Assembly: GCA_018398585.1 (NCBI GenBank)
Contig: JAGTTD010000010.1
Coordinates: 7,023,501-7,087,500, forward strand
Length of the DNA stretch: 64,000 nt
Reading direction: 5' to 3'
Source: Simmondsia chinensis
Lineage: Eukaryota; Streptophyta; Magnoliopsida; Caryophyllales; Simmondsiaceae
Below are positions 49,046-61,274 of the stretch, in pieces. The notes below the pieces were generated by a model that was given only the letters and a program-made list of their open reading frames with translations, had not been told where the DNA came from and did no database searches. A program made the position numbers and the translations under genes. Positions within the stretch are counted from its first letter, which is position 1, and each line of letters starts with the position of its first letter.

Positions 49046-49500
49046 ACGAATTTTACCCATCTCTTTACTTATTCATTTCCAAGTCTCTAACAAGGCTTTT
49101 AATTAAAGGATCAGCTAGATTCTGACTTGCATTTACAAAGTCCATAATGATCACCCAATCTTTCATAAGTTGGTTCATATAACTATGTCTCACACTAATG
49201 TGTCCGGACTTCAATTATACACCACTCTTATGCAAGCATAGCCTCCGCAATGGGATCTTATCAAATGACCCTTTAATCATTTTGCTTCTTTACTTGCAAA
49301 AACCAAAGCAATAAACTTTATAATCATGGTAGAACTAATATATGTCTGTTCCTTGAAACACTAATAGACAACACCCCCACCATGTAGAAATATCCACTCA
49401 TTTGTAGATGTGTAATCCTTCTTATCGGAGATACAATTCGCATCCGAGTGTTCTTCTACAATAGGAGAATACTCATTAAATATGATGTGGAAAGAATTAG
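49046..49500 (-). pseudogene. copia RNase H remnant
   Basis: Minus-strand frames show HSDANCISDKKDYTST, an FIALVFASKEAK block, GHISVRHSYMNQLMKDWVII and NASQNLADPLIKSLVRDL, in the order of copia RNase H. Stops and frameshifts are frequent. No RT is recognisable above 49545, so the element is truncated. Confidence 0.75.
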
Positions 49501-49544
49501 ACCAACATTATATTGAATCATTTCTAAAATTGAACAAATTCGCC

Positions 49545-50284
49545 TCCCTAGCAGGAAGGAAAGGGAAAAGTGGGTAGGGTAGTGCCCTAATGAATCAGGT
49601 TTGATGCGCTAAAGAAACTTGGGAGCTTGGCATAAGACTAGGTTTACAGGAACCCTAAAAATGATGTGATCAATACGTTTTGTGTCACTGAAGTTGGTGC
49701 TCGTTGCAAACCTTTATGAAAGAAAAACAAGAACCTTGTTGGGATAAGTTGTTGTGTGGGTGGATTTTGGGTGTTGGAAGAGAGGTGAGTAGTACAGGTG
49801 ATCTTCATTGTTAAATGGAAAAAAGGGAAACCATTGAAGAGAGAGAAAATTAGAAGGAGCTGGTTGAATGGGTCTACTGAGAGAGGTCATGGGACAAAGG
49901 GTTTTTGATTTTGTTTACTGGAGATTTGGTTTGGAGGTAATTGCCACGTATTATTTATCTTAGGAGTGGTATTGGTGTATGGGATAGGGGATTGAGCTTT
50001 TATTCTTGATTTGAATATTGTCACTACTGATGGAGGTGTATCTTGCTATTTTTCTTTTCTTCACACTTTACGTGTCTTTTGGATCTCCTTGCGAGATGCC
50101 GACTTTTGTATTATAAGTTTGCCTTGGCTACTTGTCGAAAAAGAAAATGTTGTATAAAAATAGTTCCTTATAAAAACATTCTAAAAACAGTGTATATTTA
50201 TACCAGAAAAAGGTATTAGTTATGTATCATAGAATAAAAATATATAGTGTGGCTTAACATTTCATATACAGCTGGAAAAATGTG
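49545..50284. other. unassigned segment, possible retroposed sequence
   Basis: Has a G/T-rich plus strand and ends with CTACTTGTCGAAAAAGAAAA near 50150, like the end at 46110. No coding motif seen. Confidence 0.3.
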
Positions 50285-50530
50285 ATCTGACCCAATGACC
50301 TGACCCATTACCCGATCCGATCCTAATGCAGAAAATTTTTAGTTTATTGGGACCCGAACCCAAAAATGAACCAACCTGAAGTTGACCCGACCTGGACTTG
50401 ACCCAATCTAAGATGACCCAAAACGCCAAATGACCTGACCTAAATTAGACTTGACCCAAGTTTGACCCAACCCGTCATGACCCTAAACCTAAACCAAACT
50501 TGTCTTATAACCAAAAATGACCCAAATAGA
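50285..50530. repeat. degenerate tandem repeat of TGACCCAA/GACCTGACC words
   Basis: More than fifteen GACC-type words (TGACCCAA, GACCCGA, GACCTGACC) occur in 245 bp with irregular spacing. Similar arrays form arms of some plant MITEs, but I could not find inverted ends or a target duplication here. Confidence 0.6.
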
Positions 50531-50742
50531 AATCCAACGTATTATAGAATTTAAATAATAGGCTAATTTTACCAAAAACAAAAATAATAATATGCTAACT
50601 ACAGTCAATTATTTTATAGTTTTAGTTATAATTTTCATATGCTTAAGTTATATGCAGTAAAAATATAAATAAAAATTATATTTATAGCATCAATAAAAAA
50701 TTAATAGAAATATAAGATATAAGATTTATATTTATTGTTAAG

Positions 50743-51138
50743 TGTTATAAAACTAGGGTCAAATTATACTGTATAGAAAAAGAATAAAAAAAGACAAACC
50801 CAAAAATACTTAAAGAGAAATAGCAAGTATTTTATATCAGAACTAGAGAGCCAGAGAAGCTTTTCTTCTATTCAAATAATTCTCTCAATATTTTATTATA
50901 TAAAATATTCTCTCAAACTTCTCATTTTCTGATTCTTTTTATTTTGCTTCTCAATTTCACTCAGCTCCATCGCTTACTGTTATTCCCTACTTATACAAAG
51001 TCTTAGGCAGTGAGGTTTGCTTACAGGATATATATATACACAAAGGTCTTTTATATAATTTTAAATTTTCTAAGACATTTAATAATATCCAATTTCAACT
51101 ATAGAATTTTACCCGAAAAATATCCAATATTTACAACA
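50743..51138 (-). repeat. 3' LTR of Tork-like element
   Basis: 396-bp partner of 63089-63522. Starts TGTTATAAAACTAGGG and ends TTTACAACA on the plus strand. The minus-strand TATA region is GTATAAGTAGGG near 50990. Confidence 0.92.
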
Positions 51139-51151
51139 CTCCCCCTTTCGA
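51139..51151 (-). other. Tork-like polypurine tract
   Basis: The minus strand reads GAAAGGGGGAGTG directly before the LTR start. Confidence 0.85.
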
Positions 51152-51239
51152 TATTTTTCTTTACAAAATTGCGGGACGTAACACTCTTGAAAGTATATAA
51201 TGTCCAAGTTAGATACGCTTTCTAAACTGTCTCATTAAA

Positions 51240-53180
51240 AACCTTGCCAAAGAAAACCCTGTGGGAAAACCATAGCTAAGGGAAAAAGAGTACAGCACGT
51301 ATTTAACTCCTCCCATGAGCGCACATTAGACAGGGATGTCTCGGAGTTGGCAAAAGCCAATCTTGTGTCGATTACTCGAAAGTTTGTTGCAGGCAACATT
51401 TTGTGAGTAACTCTTCTAGGTTCTTGTGCGAACATGTACTCCATCTTTCTTCAAAAACTTGAGAGTAAAAAGAACTTCTTTGAAGTGCGCTTGGTTCTAT
51501 GAATTCTTTTTAACTTGAACAATGCAGACTTATCTTCATATGGTACTGTTAAACTCCCCCCGATCACTGGACGCTTATAAAATATGTTGGATCAAGGGCC
51601 TTGACGTTACCCATTTTTTACTTGTTCATAAAGCGTAAACGTTCCAGTAATAGCCGCAATTGTTAGTAGATTGCCAAAAATATAGCAATATAGCTATATA
51701 AAGAAATAGTATTCTTGTCACTTACCGGATGCCAATCAGCTAAATAACCAATACTTGCATACAAAATTAATTGCAAGTTTGTCATAACGAAATAGTGCTA
51801 TATTGGTTATTCCATTAGGATAAACATTTAACCACATTCTAATGCCTTCATATTGGTGTCGTACACTATATATCGGTGACAAGTTAATCAAAGAGGCTAT
51901 GCCTTGTTGTGCCGACTATATTAATGTGCCAATTATACCAAGCCGTGGTACTTTTAAGATCAATGATTCATTCGTTACCTTATTAAGATCATTACCTCAT
52001 TAAGGATGAAACAAGTTTTTAATGGAGGCACTAAACAACATATTGAAATATTTAAGTACAGTATTGGTATAAGTTGACCAATAAAGTAATGCTGTATCAT
52101 ATTAGTGCTCGATCTATAGGTTGAGACAAAATCTTTCCTTTTCCGAGATCCTTAGTCTCGAGTTCTTAGTTCAGGTGCGTAATAGCCTTTTTAAGCTCTT
52201 CAAGAGTCACGATAATATTAACATATCCCCTTTTTAGTAGATATGTACCGCAGTTTTGAACTATATGTTTTTGGCATCTTTGGTCCTTTAGAGACTTTCA
52301 TATAAATATCATCTTGAGTAATAAATACAAATAAGTCGTTATCACATCTATAAGATGCATATAGAGACTACCAGATTAAGTGCATCCATTCCTTATCTAT
52401 GTCCCATCTATTTCTGGTCACTATAATAAACTTTGGGCTACAAATTGTGCTTTTCATCACATCATTGTTTTTCACACTAACATTCACATATGGCCTACAA
52501 GTTTTATTCTTTAGATATTTAGACTACTGGTCCAAAAATTATACATGACAAATTTAGCCTAATTGCGTCTTTCAATTTTAAGCCAATCATTTCTTCGTTG
52601 GCATTCTTAAACAAATTCCATTTCAAGATCTTAATTTCTTTGATCAAATCAGTAGCTCCTGTATATACAAATATTTGATCAATTTTTATTTTGGTTCCAT
52701 TATATCCCATAATTCATAGAGATCTCTTATCATCAAAATTTCAATAATTTGACTATCTCGATAGTCTCCGTAGTTTCAGGTACCTCATAATCTTGAGGAA
52801 TTTTATATTATTATCTCTTCAGAGTTTTTCTCCTCAAAAGTTTCATAATAGAGGAACTAATCTTTTCTATTGCTCATTTTTCTTTCTTAGATTCAAATCT
52901 TTGGAACCAAAATATTTACTATGCTTCTGGCGTGCAATGGATTCATTTTTCAATATATTAGAACATCACTCGACCGGGATATTAATTCGAGCGGGAGCAT
53001 ATATAGTGGGGACATATTATTTGGTCACCCTCTTTCAATAGTGAATACATCTGTGAATTGGCTTGTAAGAATTTACAAGTGAACAATTCTATAAACTTTC
53101 TAGTTCGATGATATATTTCACATAAATTCTCATTTTTTAACTTTTGATTTTCTCCCCCTGATTCTGAAAACCCTGTCAAA
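51240..53180 (-). pseudogene. Tork-like integrase end, RT and 3' region
   Basis: On the minus strand 52710-52519 gives INYGYNGTKIK-type sequence, then ATDLIKEI, ECQRRNDW-like and AIRLNLSCIIFGPVV, which match the start of Tork-type RT. Below this only scattered frames are readable. The last part (51444-51235) holds RVTHKMLPATNFRVID and the conserved non-coding GTGCTGTACTCTTTTTCCC stretch that precedes the tract in this family. The catalytic YVDD region is not readable. Confidence 0.65.
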
Positions 53181-53197
53181 TTTACAGTCAGTAAATT

Positions 53198-54985
53198 TTT
53201 TTTTTTTTTGATAAGGTCAGTGTTATATATCAAAAAATCGCACCGATGTACGTCCATACACGAGTACGAGGGGCATGCCCCAAGCTGGCCGAAGCCTACA
53301 AGCAATCCAAAAGCAAGCAACAAGCAAAAGCAACAAAGAGTTAAAACAAAGAAACATCAAAGGAAATTCCTAAGTACAAACTCTACGCAAAGAAAAAACA
53401 TAGCGAACGAACGCCAACAGGAATCAGGATTTCATCTGACTTCTTGTTCTTCGCTGCAGGCTGCATATGCTTCCCAAGCTTCAAACAACTAGTTTGAGGC
53501 GAAACCGCTGAATTCACATCGTGCAAAACAGAAGTCCCAGTGTCCATAGAAACGGTCACCCGAACTAACGGGGATATGGATGGTACTTGTGGCCCATTAT
53601 TATAGACCGAGTTTCCCTCAACATACCCAGCACCCACCCGAACCATCAAAACTTCTCCAGACAAGCCGAATCTGCGAGGCCCAAGTGAGGAACGATCCCC
53701 CTAGTGCAAGAACGTCCAGGGGGGAAGAAGGGAGACCCGTGGGGGCCTGATGGAGTCAGGCCCAACACGGGCCCAGCATAAAACCAGGAGGCCGGTACTA
53801 GACCAGCCCCAAAGGAAAGAGACCGGTCCTGTGGGCCCGGCCCAATATTTTTTTTTTTTTTTTTTGAAACCCCCATTAACATGAGAGTAAGTGGGTCAAG
53901 GCCTGCGACGATCTATTCCAAGGCCAAGCGAACTCAGCCCAGTTGTAGTCCATCACTACCCAAACACCAAGGTGGGCCATAAGTGACAAGCCCATGGAAA
54001 GTAGAGCACTTGCAACCAAACTTGGGCCCGAAAGCCCACTCCCATCAGGCCCGGACAGCCAACAACGTGGTCCCATCAACAAGCCCAATACAGCACAAAC
54101 CCTAGCACTCCAACAAACCCTAGCCGTCACCCTTACGAGCCCCCGCCGACCCTAGCCGCCAGTAGCACCCGGCCACCAACGAAGAGGGAGGAGAAGTCGA
54201 TAGCAAGCCATCAACGAGCAAGAAAACCAAGAGACACCGACCATCCTCATCAACGAACAACATCATGCCCGGAGAAGTCGACCGGAGTAACACAAAATCA
54301 GCCCACAACCGCGAGGACGTGGGACCAAACCAAACCAAATAAGGAGAGACGCATAAATTAAGGGGAGAATCCAACATATATGCACTTTCCAAATCCGGCA
54401 TTGTTTGAGGGAGAAATTAGGGTTTTGGCCGCACACAACCACCGCGCACCGCCACCGCCTTCACTGGCCCAAAAAAAGGACCAAAGGGGACCCTAATTAA
54501 CCAGAGACACCATACGTAGAAGGACTTAAGGAAACTTACATGCGAAAGCCCCAAAATCTGGAGAGAGAAATCGTAGACCCCAATTTTGCAAGGAGACAGA
54601 AAACGGCCGCCGCACCGCCGCCACTCCACCAATGGGCACCGGACCACCTCCAAAAGGTCGACAAGGGAGAGGCGAACCACCAGGGACCGGTTGCCGGTGA
54701 TGGGCCTGCCAGAGCGAGCCGCTAACGTCCTACGCTTTTCACTCAACGAACCTAACCCTAGCACCCTCTCTCACACTTTTCACCCTCAACGGTCACCGGT
54801 AACCACCAGCGGATACCACCACCAGGAAGTGGAAGCACCGGCGAACACAACGGTACCGGACCCAACCCCGTACGACGCCGCACGCGCCCTCACGCGCGTG
54901 CCCTAATCGGTGGCGAAAAATCGCCCAGATTTCGCCCCCCAGTCACCCCCCCTGTCGCCAGACCTGATGCGCTCACACAGTCAGT
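53198..54985 (-). mobile_element. L1-like LINE derivative with poly(A) tail
   Basis: Flanked by CAGTCAGTAAATT at 53185-53197 and 54986-54998 (13 bp). Minus-strand poly(A) (plus T-run at 53198-53211) marks the 3' end. The 3' part encodes LLAFGLLVGFGQLGACPSYS and VHRCDFLIYNTDLI, a segment I associate with 3' ends of plant L1 elements. The 5' part is GC-rich with GCGCGTGAGGGCGCGTGCGG-type sequence and no endonuclease or RT. A second internal A-run (plus T-run 53851-53868) follows CTCTCATGTTAATGGGGG, so it is either internally deleted or made of two insertions. Confidence 0.7.
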
Positions 54986-54998
54986 CAGTCAGTAAATT

Positions 54999-55760
54999 AT
55001 GCTGTAAAATGTTTCCAGTTAACATCTCCAGATAAATTAAAAGTCCCCTTATCTAGACCTATCTTTCCTCTTTGAGGTGGAATAATTGGGACATATGTTA
55101 TACAACCACAATTCATAGATGGGATATATATCTAGATCTTGTTAGAGACAAATTATACTGGGGTGATCCATAATTAAAGCTGCAACATGTATCATATGCC
55201 CATATAAAAGTAGGCAATAATAATGGTCTATCCATTCTTTGCAGGCATTGAACAAGACCATTTTGTATCTGTACACGGGCTATATGACAATTTATCTCAT
55301 ACAATAATCATTAAATTCTTCGGATATAACTTCTCCTACATTATCATACAATCCACGACTTGAGCTTGTAGTAGGATCATTTATGCAAGGAGTTTCACAA
55401 ATGTCATATCATAAGTGTATTGTCCATACTCATGGGACCAACGGGTAGAGGCCTCTGTTAATATTATAACATACCGAATTGGTCCACGAGACAAAATAAT
55501 TGGGCCACATATGTCCCATTTAATATTCCTTCAAACATATAGGACTCAAACTCAATTTCAATTGAGCATATTGCTTTGCCTTAAGCGGCACATAATGTTT
55601 TATCCCATATTAGAATCTCCTGGCTCTTTAATGGATGCTCAAGAGAATTTTTAATGATTTTCTTAATCATCTTTATACCCGAATAACTCAAATAGTCATG
55701 TCATATAATCTTTTGGGTCTGTTAACTTCTAGTTAACTATCGCAATGGGTTATCACGAAA
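54999..55760 (-). pseudogene. Tork-like GAG-pre-integrase and integrase
   Basis: Minus-strand frames read LGYSGIKMIKKIIKNSLEHP (pre-integrase), then IWDKTLCAA, FEGILNGTYVAQLF (equivalent of the ERIQGDICGPI segment), a decayed RWSHEY block, then INCHIARVQIQNGLVQCLQR (equivalent of HTQNGLAES, where the catalytic Glu position is not conserved) and RPLLLPTFIWAYD. The L1-like element interrupts the frame at its lower end. Confidence 0.75.
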
Positions 55761-55845
55761 TTAAATATTGTTTCTTCATAAAACATAATATGTGCTCTTC
55801 TGGAGCCATTAATTAGGTATTAAATAGATTGGCTGAGAAATATAG

Positions 55846-55975
55846 CCATATGAATAACGATAATAAGTAGGCGGCATAGCCGACCATATGAATAACTAAT
55901 AATAAGTAGGCGGCATAACCAACCATATAAATAATGAATAAGTAACAAAAAGTAGACGGTTTAACCAGCCATGAA
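55846..55975. repeat. three-unit tandem repeat, 38-46 bp
   Basis: Units starting CCATATGAATAA or CCATATAAATAA at 55846, 55884 and 55923, with a fourth start at 55969, share AATAAGTAGGCGGCATA. They lie between gag and pre-integrase of the Tork-like element. Confidence 0.85.
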
Positions 55976-55984
55976 TATACAAAG

Positions 55985-56621
55985 TAGAAAATATGAAAAA
56001 CTAAAGTTTTTCTCTTACCTTCATCTCCTTGTCATTAGTGGACTTCTTGAATTTTGGTCCATTCAGGGTACGATAGTGCAGCTATTATGACTGCAACTAT
56101 AACCTCATCCATGGTCCTGACCACGCCCACGCCCACGCCCATGACTACGACCACTTTTACGATCTCGACCATGTCCCTAATGGTCGTATGTCAAAGCAGT
56201 CACTTCAGGGAATGGTTCGAATCCAATTGATCGTGTCTGATGATTTTTTATCAGCAGTTCGTTGTTTTGTTTAACAACAAGAAGACATGATATTAATTCT
56301 GAGTATTTTTAAAATCCCGTTCTCGATATTGCTACTGCAGGAGCATATTCGAGACATGAAAAATAGAAAACATTTTCTCCAACATATCCTCTACATATTA
56401 ATTTCAATTAGGAGGTAATATTAAATACTGCAACCGCAGGTGAACCCATTCAAAGCGAGCTCTAGGGGGGATCATAGACTTTTGATGATCAAACCCTCTC
56501 CTTTAAATTCAACCAAAGGACATACGACCCCTTAATGGTAATATACTTAACTTTCAATTCTTCAGGGATATGATGCCTAAGAAATATCATTTCTTTTGAC
56601 GCGATCCTGCAAGGATGTGCT
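55985..56621 (-). pseudogene. Tork-like gag, central and C-terminal part
   Basis: Directly left of copia D, minus-strand frames read ASKEMIFLRHHIPEELKVKY and ITIKGSYVLWLNLKER, then DMLEKMFSIFHVSNMLLQ, NNELLIKNHQTRSIG and a GRSHGRGRGRGQDHG-type Arg/Gly stretch. These follow the order of Tork-type gag and continue the N-terminal piece at 62885-63055 on the far side of copia D. Confidence 0.82.
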
Positions 56622-57312
56622 TGTTAAAAAAAAGATACAAGTTAAACTAAAGTGTTATAGAAAAATTACAATAGAAAAAGGATAAAAGTACTCTATCCCA
56701 CGCAGGAAAAATGAGGGGTTTGGTAGGGTTTAAATGGGCGTATGCCCCTCAACTCTTTGAATTAAGTTAAGGATGCGAGCGCGCCGCCCGCTCGTCGTGC
56801 CGTGCTCGAACGTGGGTGATCTTTTTCTAAACGGGTATATTTATTTTACGGGAAAAAAATCCGATGCCGTTGAAACCTGTACCATTGCAATATCGCTGTT
56901 AAGCCTGCGTTAATAGTTGAATCGTGTTAATCCTGGAGGACGGCCACCAATACAACTGTCTGCACCAGAGCCGCGGCGAAATCATGTTTTAGGACAGTGG
57001 TATTTTCCACGACACAGTATCTTCTGTATTATAATCAACTATCTCTCTTTCCAAAATTATTTGATTACTATGCTCAAGTATTTTGCTACATTTTTTCACT
57101 TGAACTTTTACTCACTATTACTGTGTTTTTCAACATAATACTAAATTTTTTTTGGATATTTTACTGCATTTTTATCTGTAATTTTTTTAGTATTTATACT
57201 GTATTTTTAGTAATATTTTTGCAGTATTTTTTGCTATATTTTTACAATATTTCGAGCAGTATATCGCGGTATTTTGTGATGTATTATTACTATTTGCATT
57301 GTTATTTCGACA
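56622..57312 (+). repeat. 5' LTR of copia D, with internal deletion
   Basis: Starts TGTTAAAAAAAAGATAC and ends TTTCGACA. Compared with 61876-62879 it lacks about 290 bp after GCCTGC.TTAA (near 56908); the joint lies at a short shared GTTAA. The missing part includes the TATA box seen in the 3' LTR at 62302-62310. Confidence 0.9.
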
Positions 57313-57353
57313 GTCTAAAAGACGATTTACTTTTACATATTTATATTTAAACA

Positions 57354-58156
57354 TGGCAACCAAATCACCTCTTTCCGACATGTCTAAAGTTGAACCCCTT
57401 GATGAGAAGAATTATAAACGGTGGTCTCAAAAAATTTTATTTTTTCTACTACAAGTGTGTATAGATTATGTACTTTTGGAAAAAAGGAACCTGAGGGTGA
57501 AAATAAGAAAAAAGTTTATAACAAAAAATTCATCGCAAACAACCGAACCTATAGGGAAAATTTGCTGCATTATGTGAGTGATGGGCTCTTTGACATTTAT
57601 GTGAAATTAGACTCATTAAAAGAAATTTGGGATTCCCTACAAAAAAAATATGGGAGTAATGATGCAGGGATTAGAAAATATGCAGTTAGTAAGTGGCTAG
57701 ATTTCAAATTCATGGACAATAAATTGATAATTGATCAAGTCCATGAATATGAAAATATAGTAACCACTCTTTTGTCAGAAGGCCTTAAAATTTGTGATAT
57801 AACTCAAGCTTATATTTTAATTCAAAAATTTCCATCTTCTTGGAAGGACTATAGAAATTTGCTTATGCGAAAAAAAGAAGGACCTGACATTACAGGAGTT
57901 AGTCGACCACTTGAAAATCGAAGAAGAAAATAGGCTTAAGGACAGGGGGCACTCATATTCAGATTTTTCTAAAGCTAATATTGTAGAGGCAAAGCCTAGT
58001 GCATATGACAGGTTTAAGAACAAGGGAAAGAAGCATTATTCTAACTTCAAACCTGGCAGAAAAATTCAAAAGTCAAACAAAAAATTTCTCAGAGATTGCT
58101 TTCACTACGGAAAACGTGAACATATGGCCAAAGATTGTAGAAGCAAAAGAAACTAG
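57354..58156 (+). pseudogene. copia D gag
   Basis: The ATG at 57354 opens with MATKSPLSDMSKVEPLDEKN and YKRWSQKILFFL. A frameshift near 57480 leads to 57421-57933 (LHYVSDGLFDIYVKLDSLKE, IWDSLQKKYGSNDAG, KFPSSWKDYRNLL). Another near 57890 leads to 57911-58156, ending in the zinc knuckle region CFHYGKREHMAKDC, where Tyr replaces the second Cys of the CCHC motif. Confidence 0.9.
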
Positions 58157-58195
58157 ACTAAGGACCCAAAGCACAAGGCTCATCTTATCGAGACA

Positions 58196-59340
58196 GACAA
58201 CAATGTAGCGGTTGTTTCAGAGGTGAACCTGGTGGACAATATAACTGAGTGGATCATGGACACGAGGCTACCAAGCACATCTACACAAACCGAAACATGC
58301 TGCAGGAATACCATAAAATGACCGAAGGAGAGGTGCTTTAGATGGAAAATTCTGCAGCAGCACCAATCCTCCAAAAAGGAAAGATTTCTTTCAAACTCAC
58401 CTCTAGAAAGTTTCTTACTTTAACAAACGTGTTGCATGTGTCTGAAATGCGTAGGAATCTCATTTCGGGTAGTTTGTTGATTAAATCTGGTTTCAAATTA
58501 TCCTTTGATTCAAACAAATTAGTTTTGACTAGGAATGGCGAATTTGTGGGCAAGGGATTTTGTAATGATAGCCTATTTGTTCTTGACGATGTTTGCATGA
58601 ATAATAATGTTAGTACCTCTTCTACTTATCTTGTCGAGTCTCTTGAATAGTGGCATGCTCGCTTAGGACACATAAATATTGAGTCAATTAAACAACTTAA
58701 GAAAATGAACATGATTCCTAACTTCAGGGATACCAACTTTTGTAAATGTGAAGTATGTGTAGAAGCCAAATATGCTAAAAAATCCTTTAAGTCCATTGAG
58801 AGACAATCAGATCTTCTTGAGCTAGTTGACAGTGACTTAGAAGACTTTAAAAGCCAAATGACCAGAGGTGAAAAAAGATAATGCATGACCTTTGTAGATG
58901 GTTACACTAGATACTCAATGGTATATCTCCTAAGTACTAAAGATGAAGCAGAAGAAATGTTTTTGAAATACAAAGGTGAAGTAGAGAATCAACTAAGAAG
59001 AAAAATAAAAAGAGTTAAGTCTAATAGAGGAGGAGAATATGACCCAACGTCACTCGGAAAATTTTGTGAGGAAAATGGGATAATATATGAGCAAAGCTGT
59101 ACTCACTGTCCACAATCTAATGGTGTCGCGGAAAGGAAAAATAGAACTTTAAAGAGTATGATGAATTCTATGCTCATTAGTTCTGGACTACCTGATAATA
59201 TGTGGGGGAGAGGCTCTATTATCTGCTTGTCATGTGCTAAATAGAGTTCCTTATAAAAAACTGGATAAAACCCCATACAAAATTTGGAAAGGTTATGGGC
59301 CTAATCTAAAATACTTGAAAGTGTGGGGGGTGTCTTGCCA
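58196..59340 (+). pseudogene. copia D protease and integrase
   Basis: The protease active site near 58252-58270 is frame-broken just after WIMDT. 58342-58650 continues with KISFKLTSRKFLTLTNVLHV and GEFVGKGFCNDSLFVL. A GAG-pre-integrase block follows (WHARLGHINIESIKQLKKM, CEVCVEAKYAKKSF). The integrase core at 58885-59244 reads TFVDGYTRYSMVYLL, then VKSNRGGEYD, in which Asn stands at the second catalytic Asp, and CPQSNGVAERKNRTLK with the Glu kept. A frame break at about 59215 follows the MWGRG block. Confidence 0.9.
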
Positions 59341-59521
59341 AAGTTAGATTACCTGACTTCAAAAGGAGTAAATTTTGACCTAAGACTGTTGATTCTATTT
59401 TTATTGGGTATGCTCATCACAGTGCTGCTTATCGTTTTCTGACAAAGGATCTAATAATTCATATGCATGTGGTAGCATTATAGAATCTATAGATGATGAA
59501 TTCTTTGATCATATATTTCCC

Positions 59522-61274
59522 TTGAAATCTAATGATGCACAACCTACTAGTTTTCCTTCTCGTACTGTAACTATTAACCATGATAACACTAACAATATAG
59601 ACACTCCCAAAATTCGAAAGAGTAAAAGAGCTAGGGAAAAACCCAACTTCGAACCTGATTTTGTCACTACTTTCCTAACAGAAGATAACTCCATAAATGA
59701 AGAAATTATAAATGTCTATATGTTAGAGGAAGACCCCAAAACCTATGATGAGGCTGTGAGATCAGTTGACTCGACCTTTTGGAAAGAAGCTATTAATAGC
59801 GAACTACAGTCAATCCTAAATAACCACACTTGGGAACTAGTAGATCTTCCTTGAGGATGTAAACTAATAGGTTATAAGTGGGTCTTTAGAAGAAAAATGA
59901 AGGCTGATGGGACAATAAACAAGTTTAAGGCAAGGTTAGTGGCTAAAAGTTACACCAAGAAAAAGGGAATCAACTATTTTGATACTTACTTACCTGCTGC
60001 CAAAATAGCCACGGTTAGAACCTTGATTGCCCTTGCGTCTATTCATGGTTTAGTAATACATCAAATGGATGTCAAAATTGCATTTCTTAACGGTGACCTA
60101 GACGAAGAGATTTACATGGAATAACCTAAGGGTTTAGTTGTTCCTAGTAAGGAAAAGAAAGTTTGTAAACTTGTAAAATCTCTATACGGTCTCAAACAGG
60201 CACCTAAATAATGGCATAAGAAATTTAATAGCACGCTAGTAGCTAATAATTTTCTTATAAACAATGGTGACTCTTGTGTGTATTCTAAGTCTGATCCAAA
60301 TGGATGTGTAATAGGGTGTCTATATGTTGATGATATGTTGATATTTGGCACGAAGTTAAATGATGTTAGTGAAACGAAAGACTTTCTATGCTCTAAATTT
60401 GATATGAAAGACATGGGTGAGGCAGACGTGATTTTAGGAGTTAAAATTGTGAGAACTCCTAAAGGTATAAGCCTAAACCAGTCTCACTATGTTAAGAAGA
60501 TACTTAGAAAGTTTAACATGGTTAATACTGATCCTGTAAGAACACTTATGATTCTAGTGTACATTTAACTAAACATAAAGGGGTTGCTATGTGCCAATCT
60601 GAGTATGCCAAAATAATTAGTAGTGTTATGTTTCTAATGAGCTATACTAGACCTAATATTGCATATGCTGTAAGTAGACTCAGTAGATATACACATAATC
60701 CTAATCAAGAGCAGTGAAATGCGTTAAAAAATTGCTTAAATATTTGAAAGGAATTATGAATTGGGGACTTCACTATGGGAAGTTTCCCGCTGCATTAGAA
60801 GGATATAATGACGCCAATTAGGTGTCTGATAATGACGAAATCAATTCCAGTAGTGGATATGTATTTACACTACCTGGATGTGCTATATATTGGAAATCGT
60901 CTAAGCAATATTGTACTGCTATATCTACTACTGAATATGAGTTTATTGCTCTTGAGTTGGCAGGTCAAGAAGCCGAATGGCTAAGGAGTTTATTGGGAGA
61001 TGTACCATTGTGGGGGCTTCCAGCTCCATCAGTATCACTTCATTGTGACAGTCAAGCTATAATTGTCGTGGCTAAGAACAGGGTTTATAATGGCAAGAGG
61101 AGACATATTCGTCTCAAGCATAAGATCGTGAAGGATCTTCTAGAAAGTGGAGTGATATCACTAGATTATGTAAAATCTGAAAAGAATCTTGTGGATCCAT
61201 TAACAAAAGACCTTTGTCTTAAAATGATTGTAGAAACATCAAGGAGAATGGGGCTAAAGTCTATACATGAATAA
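59522..61274 (+). pseudogene. copia D reverse transcriptase and RNase H
   Basis: Long pieces in one order: 59522-59854 (EAINSELQSILNNHTWELVD), 59897-60124 (INKFKARLVAKSYTKKKG, HQMDVKIAFLNGDLDEEIYM), 60278-60568 with the intact catalytic box CLYVDDMLIFG and FDMKDMGEADVILGVKI, and 60822-61274 with RNase H (SSGYVFTLPGCAIYWKSSKQ, STTEYEFIALELAGQEAEWL, LHCDSQAIIVVA, NLVDPLTKDL). Four in-frame stops and one frameshift near 60545 interrupt it. The pieces are otherwise well conserved. Confidence 0.93.

Noticed and set aside
52793..53041. 82-residue plus ORF
   Set aside because: Lies antisense to the decayed Tork-like pol and has no motif.
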